DNA of 40,777 nucleotides from DASPUH01 sp035622975 (GTDB lineage Bacteria; Chloroflexota; Limnocylindria; Limnocylindrales; CSP1-4). A program made the translations under genes and the position numbers. The stretch lies in the NCBI GenBank assembly GCA_035622975.1, contig DASPUH010000035.1, forward strand, positions 1 through 40,777, written 5' to 3'. Below, piece by piece: positions 16,364-24,157 of the stretch (position 1 is the first letter of the stretch; each line of letters starts with the position of its first letter). Under the pieces are notes generated by a model, which was not told where the DNA came from, ran no database searches, and was given only the letters and a program-made list of their open reading frames with translations.

Positions 16364-16948
16364 GTGGACGTCATCCTCGTGGGCTTCATCGGCGGCTACA
16401 TCTACGCGGGATTCCGGACCGGCTTCCTGAAGCGCCTGCTGGGCATCGCGTTCATGGTCATCTCGTTCGTCGTGAGTGCCTATTTCCGCGTGCCCGTGGG
16501 CGCCATCGCCGGTACCTTCCTGAAGGGCATCCCGTCCGACTACGCCGATCTCGTGGGCTACGCCATCGCCTTCCCGGCCATCCTCGCCGGCCTCCACCTC
16601 GCCGGCCGGCTCGTCCTGGGCAGGACGAACGTGCACGGGGTGGTGGCCGAAAGCACGGACAAGATCCTCGGCGCGATCCTGGGCGGGGTGGAGGCGGTGC
16701 TGATCGTCTCGGCCGGCATCGTCATCCTGGACACCTACTTCGGCACCGCTTCGACGCTCGGCGCGTCGTTCCACGCCGGCTATCTGAAGGACCTCACCCA
16801 GGCGGTCAACGGGTCCGAGACGGTCAAGCTGCTACGCGACACGACGGTCCCGTTCGTGTTGGCGGTCCTGGGTCCGATCCTGCCCAAGGACGTCAGCACC
16901 ATCGTGCCGACCGGCCTGCCGACCCGCCTGCCGTTCCCGACGCCGTAG
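16364..16948 (+). CDS. CvpA family membrane protein
   Basis: Predicted 194 residues starting at GTG, with GGAGG 7 nt upstream. Four hydrophobic helices lie near residues 1-20, 28-45, 64-85 and 103-125, with the short glycine-rich loop GFRTGFLKRL after the first helix that typifies CvpA (colicin V production / DUF regulatory membrane proteins). The C-terminus is a soluble extension ending LPTRLPFPTP. Family members are linked to surface and stress phenotypes, but the molecular role is not settled. No adjacent gene helps. Confidence 0.7.
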   Translation: MDVILVGFIGGYIYAGFRTGFLKRLLGIAFMVISFVVSAYFRVPVGAIAGTFLKGIPSDYADLVGYAIAFPAILAGLHLAGRLVLGRTNVHGVVAESTDKILGAILGGVEAVLIVSAGIVILDTYFGTASTLGASFHAGYLKDLTQAVNGSETVKLLRDTTVPFVLAVLGPILPKDVSTIVPTGLPTRLPFPTP

Positions 16949-17031
16949 CGGCCGTCCCAGGGGGTGGTCATCCAGCCGACGACTCGGGCACAGGCCGTGT
17001 GCTCGACACGCGACCTTCCGCGGCCCATGCT

Positions 17032-17044
17032 TGTGGCAGCCACA
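17032..17044. repeat. Inverted repeat TGTGG-CAG-CCACA
   Basis: Perfect 5-bp arms with a 3-nt centre, 20 bp upstream of the SCO4226-like start codon. It could be an operator for that gene; no regulator can be named. Confidence 0.3.
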
Positions 17045-17063
17045 GATCTCATGAGGCGGATCG

Positions 17064-17315
17064 ATGCCCCTATACCTTGATACCCACGACAAGATCGAGG
17101 GCCTGACCGGCGAGGCCGTGGCCCAGGCCCACGCGGCCGACCTCGCGGTGCAGGACCGGCACGGGGTGAAGTACCTGCGCTACTGGTATGACGAGGCCAC
17201 CGGCAAGGTCTTCTGCCTCGCCGAGGCGCCGAGTGCGGAGGCCGCGATCGCGGTCCACGCGGAGGCCCACGGCCTCCTCGCCGACTCGATCGTCGAGGTC
17301 AAAGAGGGAGCGTAG
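17064..17315 (+). CDS. SCO4226-like (DUF4242) putative nickel-binding protein
   Basis: An 83-residue soluble protein with a ferredoxin-like alpha/beta pattern: opening MPLYLDTHDKI, a helix (GEAVAQAHAAD), a strand with KYLRYWYDEATGKVFCLAEAP, and a final helix HAEAHGLLADSIVEVKEG. This matches the SCO4226/DUF4242 family, one member of which binds nickel. GAGG lies 7 nt upstream of the ATG. The 3' end overlaps the convergent cyclase gene by 17 nt. Nickel binding is inferred from family only. Confidence 0.75.
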   Translation: MPLYLDTHDKIEGLTGEAVAQAHAADLAVQDRHGVKYLRYWYDEATGKVFCLAEAPSAEAAIAVHAEAHGLLADSIVEVKEGA

Positions 17316-20061
17316 CCAGGCTCTCGTTGGGCGTCATCTGGCGCCCTTCGCGACGGGCCGACTCGAACCGGTCCGCTCCCAGGCGCGCCTCCAGGCCGGC
17401 CAGGCGCTGCTCGCGGGCGGCGGCCGCCTGGGGCGGCACGGCGGCCCTGATCGCCTCGCGCAGCGACTCGGCCGTGCCCTGCAGGCGAGCCGCCGCCTCG
17501 GCGTCGTCGGCCGCCACGGCCGAGGCCAGGTTCTCCATCGCGCTGGCGAGGCCCGGCATGTCACCCAGCTCCTGGCGGATGGCCAGGCTGCGACGGAACA
17601 GGTCGCGTGCGCGGGGCGTGTCTTCGCTGGAGAGGGCCAGTTCCGCCAGGTGGGTCAGGACGCGTGCCACGCCACGCCGGTCACCCAGCTCCTCCAGGAT
17701 GGCCAGGGCCTCCACGTGGAGCGCCCGCGCCGTCTCACGATCGCCCGCGCGGCTCGTCGCCAGGGCGAAGGTATCCAGGGCGAACGCCTCGGTCCAGCGG
17801 TCGCCTCCCGCCCGGATGGCGGTCAGGATCTCCTCATGGAGGGCCCGAGCGGCCTCCAGATCACCCTCCCGGCTGGCCACATCGGCCAGGTTGATCGAGC
17901 CGAACGCCGCGCCACGGTCATCGCCGATGGCCCGGCACGCCGCCACCGCCTCCTCGTAGAGCGCGCGCGCCCGCGCGTGGTCGCCCAGCTGCAGCGCCGT
18001 GTTGGCCAGGTTGTTGGCCGCGTAGGCCACGCTCTGGCGGTTGCCCAGCTCGCGGTGGAGCGCCAGGCTCGCCTCGTGGAAGGTGGCCGCAGCCCGCAGG
18101 TCGCCCTGCATGAAGGCCAGGTTGCCGGCCCCGGTGAAGGCGTTCGCGCGAAGCGGTGAGACCTCGCCGCCCGCGGCGGCCGCGGTCTGCTCGAGCAGGG
18201 CGCGGCCCTCCGTGAGATGGCCGCGGATCTCCCAGTAGCGCCACAGGCCGGAGGCCATCCGCAGGCCGGCCGGCCCCTCGCCGGGTTCGCCCAGCGACCA
18301 CTCGATGGCGGCCCGCAGGTCATCGTGCTCGCGATCCAGGCGGCGCAGCCACTCGACCGGCTCGGGACCCTGGAAGAACGCCTGCGCGGCGCGCTCGACC
18401 ATGGCGAGGTACCAGTCACGGTGGCGGCGCATGGTCCGCTCCGCCTCGCCGGCCTCCACCAGTCGGCCGCGGGCGTACTCGCGGACGGTCTCCAGCAGCC
18501 GGAAGCGCGCCTCGGCGGCGCTCGGGTCGGTCAGCACGAGCGACTTCTCGACGAGCCGGCCCAAAGCGTCCAGCACGTCCATGGCCTCCACCGCGTCACC
18601 GGCACACACGGCCTCGGCTGCCTCCAGGGGCGCCCCGCCGGCGAAGACCGATAGTCGTCGCAGGACGGCTCGCTCGGGCTCGGTGAGCAGGTCGTAGCTC
18701 CAGTCGATCGTGGCGCGCAGCGTCTGGTGCCGGGCGAGGGCGGTCCGGCTGCCGCCGGTCAGGAGCCGGAAGCGGTCGTCCAGCCGGGAGGCGATCTGCT
18801 CGACCGGGAGGGTGCGGACCCGCGCGGCGGCCAGCTCGATGGCCAGCGGGATGCCATCCAGGCGGCGGCACAGCTGGGCCACCGACCGGGCGTTCTGGTC
18901 GGTCACGATGAACGTGGGCTCGACGGCGCGGGCGCGGTCCACGAACAGGCGGCAGGCGTCGACGCCCTCGAGGTCGCGGGCCCGCACCGCCGGCCCGGCG
19001 TCCGGGGTCGCCAGCGAGGCGATCGGCAGGATCGCCTCACCCGGCACGCCGAGCGCTTCACGGCTGGTGACGACGAGGCGGACGGTCGAACAAGTCCGCA
19101 CGACGGCCGCTGCCAGCTCGGCACACGCGGCGAGCACTGGATCGCAGTCGTCGAGGAGCAGCAGCAGCCGCTTGCCCTTGAGGTGATCCACCACGGTCGC
19201 CAGCAGCGAGCGCCCGGTCGGCTCGGTCAGGCCGAAGACGCCCACCACGGACGGCAGCACGAGATCGGGATCGGTGAGGGCGCCGCATTCGACCAGCCAC
19301 ACCCCATCCTCGAACTGCCCCAGCAGCATCCGCGCGAGCCGCAGGCCGATCCGCGTCTTGCCCACGCCGCCCGGACCGGTAAGCGTCAGGAGAGGCGCCT
19401 GCTCCAGCATGGCAGTGGCCTGCTCGATCTCGCGCTCGCGGCCGATGAAGCTGGTGACTTCCAGCTGCAGGTTGTTGCGCGGCGCATCGGCGGTCCGCGG
19501 CGGCGGGAAGTCGCGCGCCAGGCCGGGCGCGGTGACCTGGTACAGCCGGACGGGAGCGTCCAGGGAGCGCAGCCGATGGGTGCCCAGATCCAGCACACCG
19601 ATGCCCGCAGCGGACTCGTCGGCGATGAGGTCCCGTGTCGTCCGGGAGATCAGGATCTGGCCGCCGTGGCCGGCGGCGCAGATGCGCGCCGCACGATGCA
19701 CGTCCAGCCCGACGTAGCCCTCCGTGGCGGTCTGGGGCTCCCCGGTGTGGAGGCCCATCCGGTCGCGCAGCGTGAGTCCTTCGGGCCACGGGTGGGCGGC
19801 CAGCGCGAGTTGACCTTCCACGGCCGCCTGCACGGCCGCCCGCGCGGTCGGGAAGACGAAGTACAGCCCGTCCCCTGCGGAGCCTCGCTCGAACGCGCCG
19901 TGGCGGGCGAACGCGCCACGGATCAGGGCATGGTGGTCGGCCAGGACCGCGGGGTAGCGGTCGCCGAGCGTCTGGAGCAGGCCCGTCGAACCCTCGATGT
20001 CCGTGAACACGAGAGTGACGGTGCCTTCAGGCAGGCCGGCTTCGCGGGTCTCGGCCAACAC
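17299..20061 (-). CDS. Class III cyclase / NB-ARC-type ATPase / TPR signalling protein
   Basis: A 920-residue protein in three parts. Residues 14-185 form a class III adenylate/guanylate cyclase domain: DIEGS at 21-25 (D21) and GDGLYFVF (D64), with the later GLDVHRAARI segment, so both metal aspartates are present. Residues about 205-480 form an AAA/NB-ARC-type ATPase with GPGGVGKTR (Walker A) and LLLLLDDCD (Walker B), then RLDGIPLAIELAAARV. Residues about 600-860 are tandem TPR repeats. The layout matches cyclase-coupled LuxR-like regulators, but no C-terminal helix-turn-helix is present. The protein is cytosolic. It begins 6 nt after the DinB-like gene and is probably cotranscribed with it. 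Confidence 0.9.
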   Translation of the reverse strand: MLAETREAGLPEGTVTLVFTDIEGSTGLLQTLGDRYPAVLADHHALIRGAFARHGAFERGSAGDGLYFVFPTARAAVQAAVEGQLALAAHPWPEGLTLRDRMGLHTGEPQTATEGYVGLDVHRAARICAAGHGGQILISRTTRDLIADESAAGIGVLDLGTHRLRSLDAPVRLYQVTAPGLARDFPPPRTADAPRNNLQLEVTSFIGREREIEQATAMLEQAPLLTLTGPGGVGKTRIGLRLARMLLGQFEDGVWLVECGALTDPDLVLPSVVGVFGLTEPTGRSLLATVVDHLKGKRLLLLLDDCDPVLAACAELAAAVVRTCSTVRLVVTSREALGVPGEAILPIASLATPDAGPAVRARDLEGVDACRLFVDRARAVEPTFIVTDQNARSVAQLCRRLDGIPLAIELAAARVRTLPVEQIASRLDDRFRLLTGGSRTALARHQTLRATIDWSYDLLTEPERAVLRRLSVFAGGAPLEAAEAVCAGDAVEAMDVLDALGRLVEKSLVLTDPSAAEARFRLLETVREYARGRLVEAGEAERTMRRHRDWYLAMVERAAQAFFQGPEPVEWLRRLDREHDDLRAAIEWSLGEPGEGPAGLRMASGLWRYWEIRGHLTEGRALLEQTAAAAGGEVSPLRANAFTGAGNLAFMQGDLRAAATFHEASLALHRELGNRQSVAYAANNLANTALQLGDHARARALYEEAVAACRAIGDDRGAAFGSINLADVASREGDLEAARALHEEILTAIRAGGDRWTEAFALDTFALATSRAGDRETARALHVEALAILEELGDRRGVARVLTHLAELALSSEDTPRARDLFRRSLAIRQELGDMPGLASAMENLASAVAADDAEAAARLQGTAESLREAIRAAVPPQAAAAREQRLAGLEARLGADRFESARREGRQMTPNESLATLPL

Positions 20062-20066
20062 TCGCC

Positions 20067-20624
20067 TCAGCCGGCGACGGCCGCTGGGTCATCCCGCCGC
20101 AGGAGGATCCCCTGGTACGCCTTCCACGGCCCCACATCGGCGTCGTGCGAGCCGGCCAGCCCCGCGAAGATCTGGCTGACGTGGTCGAGGTCGTGCACGG
20201 CCCAGGCGGACATGAGCTGGCCAAGCGTGACCGCGCCGAGCGACGGGTGCATGCCGCGGCGGTCGAGGTCGGCCTCGGTGACGAACTCGCCGAGGGCCGC
20301 CAGGTTGGCCGCGCGCAGAGTCGCAAAGCGCTCGACGAGGTCATCAAGCCGGACCCCGGCATCGCGCTGCAGCATGGCCACCCGGTCGAACGGGGGGAAC
20401 GGAACGGACGTGCCGTGCTCGAGGATCAGATGGGCGCGAGTCAACCAGTTCGTCTGCTCGCCGGTGATCAGGTGGCCCACCACGTCCCGCGGCCGCCAGC
20501 CGCCCTCGATGTCGGGGGTATCCGTCCACGCGTCCGGGAGGCCGACCAGCAGGGCGTGGAGCAGGCCCGGCGTCCGCGCCAACAGGTTCGTCGTGACGGC
20601 CAGGCGGTCGGTCGAGGATGCCAT
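20067..20624 (-). CDS. DinB-like metalloenzyme family protein
   Basis: Predicted 185-residue four-helix protein. The metal-binding triad of the DinB/MDMPI superfamily is visible: H51 in VVGHLITGE, then H-x3-H in WAVHDLDHV. Members include mycothiol- and bacillithiol-dependent transferases and many proteins of unknown function. It lies 5 nt upstream of the cyclase-ATPase gene on the same strand, so the two form an operon. Whether it uses a thiol cofactor cannot be told from sequence. Confidence 0.85.
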   Translation of the reverse strand: MASSTDRLAVTTNLLARTPGLLHALLVGLPDAWTDTPDIEGGWRPRDVVGHLITGEQTNWLTRAHLILEHGTSVPFPPFDRVAMLQRDAGVRLDDLVERFATLRAANLAALGEFVTEADLDRRGMHPSLGAVTLGQLMSAWAVHDLDHVSQIFAGLAGSHDADVGPWKAYQGILLRRDDPAAVAG

Positions 20625-20661
20625 CCGGGGACCCTAGCCGCGGCGACGCGACCACGTCAAG

Positions 20662-20680
20662 CGGACGGGCGGACCGTCCG
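20662..20680. terminator. Possible hairpin terminator upstream of DinB-like gene
   Basis: CGGACGG (20662-20668) pairs with CCGTCCG (20674-20680) around a 5-nt loop, in the 190-bp gap between the DinB-like start and the ABC permease stop. A 16-bp perfect palindrome (GCCGAGGGCCCTCGGC, 20725-20740) lies nearby. Neither has a T-run. They may end the ABC operon or act as regulatory sites for the DinB-like gene. Confidence 0.35.
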
Positions 20681-20757
20681 GCCACGAACGCTCAGCGGAC
20701 CTCTCAAGAGTGGTTGAACGTCCGGCCGAGGGCCCTCGGCGAGAGGCATGGACACCC

Positions 20758-20774
20758 TGTCGGCCGCAGTGACC
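20758..20774. repeat. 17-nt direct repeat, copy 1
   Basis: The same 17 nt (TGTCGGCCGCAGTGACC) recurs at 22673-22689. This copy lies 41 bp downstream of the ABC permease stop, in non-coding DNA. Confidence 0.5.
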
Positions 20775-20814
20775 AGGCCGCGATCGGGCGGTGTGCCCGC
20801 TGCGGCCGGTGGCC

Positions 20815-21660
20815 TCAGCGCCCGGCGAGGCGGCCGCGAAGGGCCGCGAAGGCGAGCGTGATCGAGATCGTCCCCACCATCGCGATGGCGGCCAGGCCCT
20901 GGAGGAGCGGGCCCGCCTGCCATCCGTCGCTCACGAGGGAACGGAGCGAGGCAAGCACGTACGTGACCGGATTGAGGTCACTGACGGTCGCCAGCCAGCC
21001 GCTGAGCGCCACCTTGGGCACGAACGCCGTGGTCAAGAAGAGGAGGGGGAAGAACAGGATGAAGCTCGACGCGACCGCCGCCGAGCTGCCTGTGCGCAGG
21101 GCGATGGCGTAGGGGAGGCCGGTGTACGCGACGCCCCACGCGGCGGCGACCGCGACGAAGGCGAAGATCCCCACCGGGCCGGTCGCGAACGAGACACCGG
21201 CGAGGGCGCCCAGGACGAGCACGGGCAGGCACAGCGCCGCCACCACCACGAGATCGGCCACCATGAGGCCCAGCAGCAGCGCCAGGCGGTTCACCGGCGT
21301 CAGCAGGAGCCGCTCGAAGTAGCCGGTCGCGATGTCGGTCACGAGGGCGTTCGCGCGGGAGACGCCGGTCACCGCGGAGATGACCGCCACCGGCAGCTGG
21401 AACGCCGCGTAGTCGGTCGTCCCGGCCGCACCCGCCAGCTTCTGCAGCGCGCCGACGTTGACCACGAAGAAGAAGACAGGGATGACGAGAGCGGGGATGA
21501 TGGCGGCCGGCTCACGCACGACCTGGCGCACGGCACGTCGCGCGACCGCGATGAGATCCCTGAGGAGGCCGGCCCGCCGGGCTTCGCGCAGTGACAGGCG
21601 GTCCGCCATAGCCGCCGTTGGCGCCGCCCCGGCGATGGTGGGATCGAGCGAAGCGCTCAT
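20815..21660 (-). CDS. ABC-2 type exporter permease (DrrB-like)
   Basis: Predicted 281-residue integral membrane protein with six hydrophobic helices and the ABC-2 domain, containing the loop ALVTDIATGYFERLLLTPVNR typical of drug or polyketide exporters (DrrB/NodJ type). It overlaps the ATPase stop by ATGA (21657-21660), so the pair is translated together. It pairs with the DrrA-like ATPase; substrate unknown. No biosynthetic gene lies nearby, so a role in detoxification or envelope lipid export is as likely as drug export. Confidence 0.9.
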   Translation of the reverse strand: MSASLDPTIAGAAPTAAMADRLSLREARRAGLLRDLIAVARRAVRQVVREPAAIIPALVIPVFFFVVNVGALQKLAGAAGTTDYAAFQLPVAVISAVTGVSRANALVTDIATGYFERLLLTPVNRLALLLGLMVADLVVVAALCLPVLVLGALAGVSFATGPVGIFAFVAVAAAWGVAYTGLPYAIALRTGSSAAVASSFILFFPLLFLTTAFVPKVALSGWLATVSDLNPVTYVLASLRSLVSDGWQAGPLLQGLAAIAMVGTISITLAFAALRGRLAGR

Positions 21661-22703
21661 CGGACGGCCGCTGCCGACGCGCCGATGCGGGCCCCGGTGA
21701 CCTCAAGGAAGACGTCGTCCAGGCTCGGTCGCCGCACGGAGATCTCGCGGATCGTGAGCGGCAGGCCATCCAGGGCGGAAGCGATCCGCGGGACAGCCGC
21801 TGGGCCGCTGGCGACAGCCGCTACCAGTTCGTCGCCCATGGCCTCACAACGCTCGACGAGATCGAGCGCTCGCAGGGCCTCATGGGCGGGCGTCATCTCG
21901 CCGTCGATGGTGACGACGACGAGATCGCGTCCCACCGATCGCTTCAACTCGTCGGGCGTCCCCTCCACGACCAGGCGGCCTCCGGAGATGATGCCGACCC
22001 GCCCCGCCAGGGCATCCGCTTCCTCCAGGTATTGCGTCGTCAGGAAGATCGTCACGCCCTCGTGCTCGTTGAGGCGGCGTACCTCGGTCCAGACCTGTCG
22101 CCGGCTGACCGGATCGAGGCCGGTGGTCGGCTCGTCGAGGAAGATGACCTCGGGCTCGTGCACCAGCGCAAGGGCCAGGTCGAGACGCCGGCGCATGCCC
22201 CCGCTGTAGGTGGCGACGCGCCGGTCGATGGCGTCTCCCAGGTCGACGAGTTCGATCAGCTCGGCGATCCGTCGACGAGCGGAAGAGCCCGGCAGGGCGA
22301 AGAGGCGCGCCTGGAGCTCGAGCAGCTCACGACCGCTCTGGCCCGCATCGAGCGCCGCTTCCTGAAGGGCGACGCCGACGCGCAGGCGCACCTGGGTCGC
22401 GTCACGGACGACGTCGAAGCCGGCCACCGTCGCGCGCCCGCCGGTGGGCCGCAACAACGTGCAGAGCATGCGCACCGACGTCGACTTGCCGGCCCCGTTG
22501 GGGCCCAGGAACCCGTAGATCTCGCCTCGCTCGACCGTCAAGTCCAACGCGTCCACCGCGACCATCGTGCCGAAGGTCCGGCGGAGGCCCCGGGCCTCGA
22601 TGGCAGGGACCGGGTGAGCACCCAGCCTGGCCCACGCGGCGGGGGCCAGGCTGGGGAGAGACGTGGCCACGGTGTCGGCCGCAGTGACCGGTGCCGCGGT
22701 CAA
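21657..22703 (-). CDS. ABC exporter ATP-binding protein (DrrA-like)
   Basis: Predicted 348 residues with Walker A GPNGAGKSTS, signature YSGGMRRRLDLALAL, Walker B VIFLDEPTTGLDP and the switch-His region replaced by the FLTTQYLEEA form typical of DrrA. The C-terminal extension of about 80 residues matches DrrA-type ATPases that control assembly with their permease. The listed start is a TTG that overlaps the DUF378 gene stop; a GTG 11 codons later (22668-22670) is an alternative. It is the second gene of a DUF378-ATPase-permease operon. Confidence 0.9.
   Translation of the reverse strand: MTAAPVTAADTVATSLPSLAPAAWARLGAHPVPAIEARGLRRTFGTMVAVDALDLTVERGEIYGFLGPNGAGKSTSVRMLCTLLRPTGGRATVAGFDVVRDATQVRLRVGVALQEAALDAGQSGRELLELQARLFALPGSSARRRIAELIELVDLGDAIDRRVATYSGGMRRRLDLALALVHEPEVIFLDEPTTGLDPVSRRQVWTEVRRLNEHEGVTIFLTTQYLEEADALAGRVGIISGGRLVVEGTPDELKRSVGRDLVVVTIDGEMTPAHEALRALDLVERCEAMGDELVAAVASGPAAVPRIASALDGLPLTIREISVRRPSLDDVFLEVTGARIGASAAAVR
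22673..22689. repeat. 17-nt direct repeat, copy 2
   Basis: Identical to 20758-20774. This copy lies inside the first codons of the DrrA-like gene. The two copies bracket the ATPase and permease genes. Confidence 0.5.
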
Positions 22704-22927
22704 GCGGCCTGCTCGGGGCGTCCGGCGACCCAGCCCGCCAGAGTGGGGAGCAGGGCGACGCCGGCGATCCCCACCACGACGTAGACGATGGTGGACAGGA
22801 TGTTCGTCTGGCCGAACGTGCTGCCGGTCAGGGCCGCGACGAGGTCGAACTTGAAGGCGCCGACGAGGAGCCAGTTGACGGCGCCGACCACGACGAGAAG
22901 GAGCGCGAGAGCTTTCAGGTAGCGCAT
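22700..22927 (-). CDS. DUF378 small membrane protein
   Basis: Encodes 75 residues from an ATG (22925-22927) with GGGAGG about 9 nt upstream. Two hydrophobic helices are visible: MRYLKALALLLVVVGAVNWLL, with the family-typical VGAVNWLLVG turn, and ILSTIVYVVVGIAGVALL near residue 45. This matches the DUF378 family, function unknown. An open frame extends 31 codons further upstream but covers the promoter, so I prefer the internal start. It is first in an operon with the ABC exporter; its stop overlaps the ATPase start. Confidence 0.8.
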   Translation of the reverse strand: MRYLKALALLLVVVGAVNWLLVGAFKFDLVAALTGSTFGQTNILSTIVYVVVGIAGVALLPTLAGWVAGRPEQAA

Positions 22928-22991
22928 CGGGATGACCTCCCAGGTCGATGAGGACACGACAGCCATGGGTGGCTGTCCAATGTCTGTCCAG

Positions 22992-23020
22992 ACTTTAGCC
23001 GACGTGGAAGGTCTTGTCAA
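22992..23020 (-). promoter_or_regulatory. Sigma-70 promoter for DUF378-ABC operon
   Basis: On the minus strand TTGACA (23015-23020) and TAAAGT (22992-22997) are separated by exactly 17 bp. The -35 lies in a 12-nt sequence, ACACTTGACAAG, found again at the DUF4397 promoter. TGTCTGTCA (23022-23030) abuts the -35 and TGTCTGTCCA (22981-22990) overlaps the start region, which suggests repressor control. Confidence 0.75.
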
Positions 23021-23073
23021 GTGTCTGTCACATGTTGGAGTCGAAGGATCTTCGACCCGTTCCGACGTGCCCC

Positions 23074-24018
23074 TCAGCGCCTCGGCGCCTCGACCGCGGC
23101 CAGCAGCTCACTCAGCACGGCCACAGCGTCATCGAGCCGCTGGGGAAGTCGGATCGCGCCGAGGACGTCCGGCAACTCACCGGCCAGGCGGCCGCCGACG
23201 ACGCAGACGGGCGGAGCGGCCGACCTGTGCAGCGCTTCGATGACGAGTTCGGTCGCCACCACATCCGATCCCACGGTGACGCCGAGGACCACGATGGGCG
23301 CCGCCGCCGCCTGGACGGTGTCGACCCAGCTCGCCAGTGGGACGTCCGCGCCCAGATACAGCACGCTGATCCCGACGCGGCGGGCCGCCACCGCGAAGGC
23401 GAACGCGCCGATCTCGTGCCGGCCGGTCGGGGGGAGCCCGACGATGATCTGCGCCGCCTGGCCCCCGCGCGCCGACGCGTCATAGAAGTGCGCCAGGCGG
23501 CGCCGGACGGCCTCGCTCGCCGCGTGCTCGGCCCCCACATCGATCTCACCTGCGGCCCAGGCCGCGCCCACGGCGTCCAACGCCGGGAAGACGACGGCTT
23601 CCAACGCCGATTCGAACCGCTGGCCGGCGAAGGCCTCGTCAAGGACGCGATCGATCCCCGTGACGTCGAAACGGCCGGCTGCATCCACGAACGCCGCGAT
23701 CGAGCCCGCAGCAAGACTCGCCGACTCCGCTGCCCGCAGATCAGATGCAACGGGCAGTGCCGCGGCCCCGGTCCGGTCGACGATCGCTCCAAGATCCGTG
23801 TCGGCGGCGAGGACACGCTGGGCGGCCTGACTCGGTCGCCAGCCTTCGGCGACCACCAGCTGCCGCATCGCGGCAAGCCGGGCGAGCGACGCATCGTCGT
23901 AGAGGCGATAGCCCGCCGCCGTTCGGGTTGGCTGGACTACCCCGTAACGCCGCTCCCACGCCCGAAGGGTGGCCACGGCCAGGTTCGTGCGGGCGGCGGC
24001 TTGCTTGATCGTGTACAT
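23074..24018 (-). CDS. MerR-family regulator with B12-binding domain (CarH/LitR-like)
   Basis: The 314-residue protein has an N-terminal MerR helix-turn-helix (MYTIKQAAARTNLAVATLRAWERR), a helical light-sensing domain and a C-terminal Rossmann B12-binding domain. It keeps the Wx9EH signature of CarH photoreceptors: W154, E164 and H165. H201 in the RHEIG motif fits the lower cobalt ligand. The usual acid two residues before that His is G199. CarH proteins with adenosylcobalamin repress in the dark and are released by light. I chose the ATG at 24016-24018; a -10 box 9 nt upstream implies a leaderless message. Cognate motifs lie at both flanking promoters. Confidence 0.88.
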   Translation of the reverse strand: MYTIKQAAARTNLAVATLRAWERRYGVVQPTRTAAGYRLYDDASLARLAAMRQLVVAEGWRPSQAAQRVLAADTDLGAIVDRTGAAALPVASDLRAAESASLAAGSIAAFVDAAGRFDVTGIDRVLDEAFAGQRFESALEAVVFPALDAVGAAWAAGEIDVGAEHAASEAVRRRLAHFYDASARGGQAAQIIVGLPPTGRHEIGAFAFAVAARRVGISVLYLGADVPLASWVDTVQAAAAPIVVLGVTVGSDVVATELVIEALHRSAAPPVCVVGGRLAGELPDVLGAIRLPQRLDDAVAVLSELLAAVEAPRR

Positions 24019-24027
24019 GGTCTGTCC

Positions 24028-24078
24028 AACATAGCACAACCGCAACACTTGACAAGGTTTCTACAGACAGGATATCGT
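24028..24078. promoter_or_regulatory. Overlapping divergent promoters, CarH-like gene and DUF4397 gene
   Basis: On the plus strand TTGACA (24049-24054) and TATCGT (24073-24078) are 18 bp apart and point to the DUF4397 gene. On the minus strand TTGTCA (24050-24055) and TATGTT (24028-24033) are 16 bp apart and point to the CarH-like gene. Both -35 boxes share the near-palindrome CTTGACAAG. TGTCTGTC-type motifs flank it: GTCTGTCCAA at 24020-24029 and, inverted, TACAGACAGG at 24062-24071. One protein bound here could control both directions. Confidence 0.7.
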
Positions 24079-24157
24079 GAGGCCAGCCCTGAACAAAGGG
24101 TAAACAAACAAGATGCCCGGCCCAGTCGAGGTGCCGGGGAGAAGAGGAGACTCCAAG

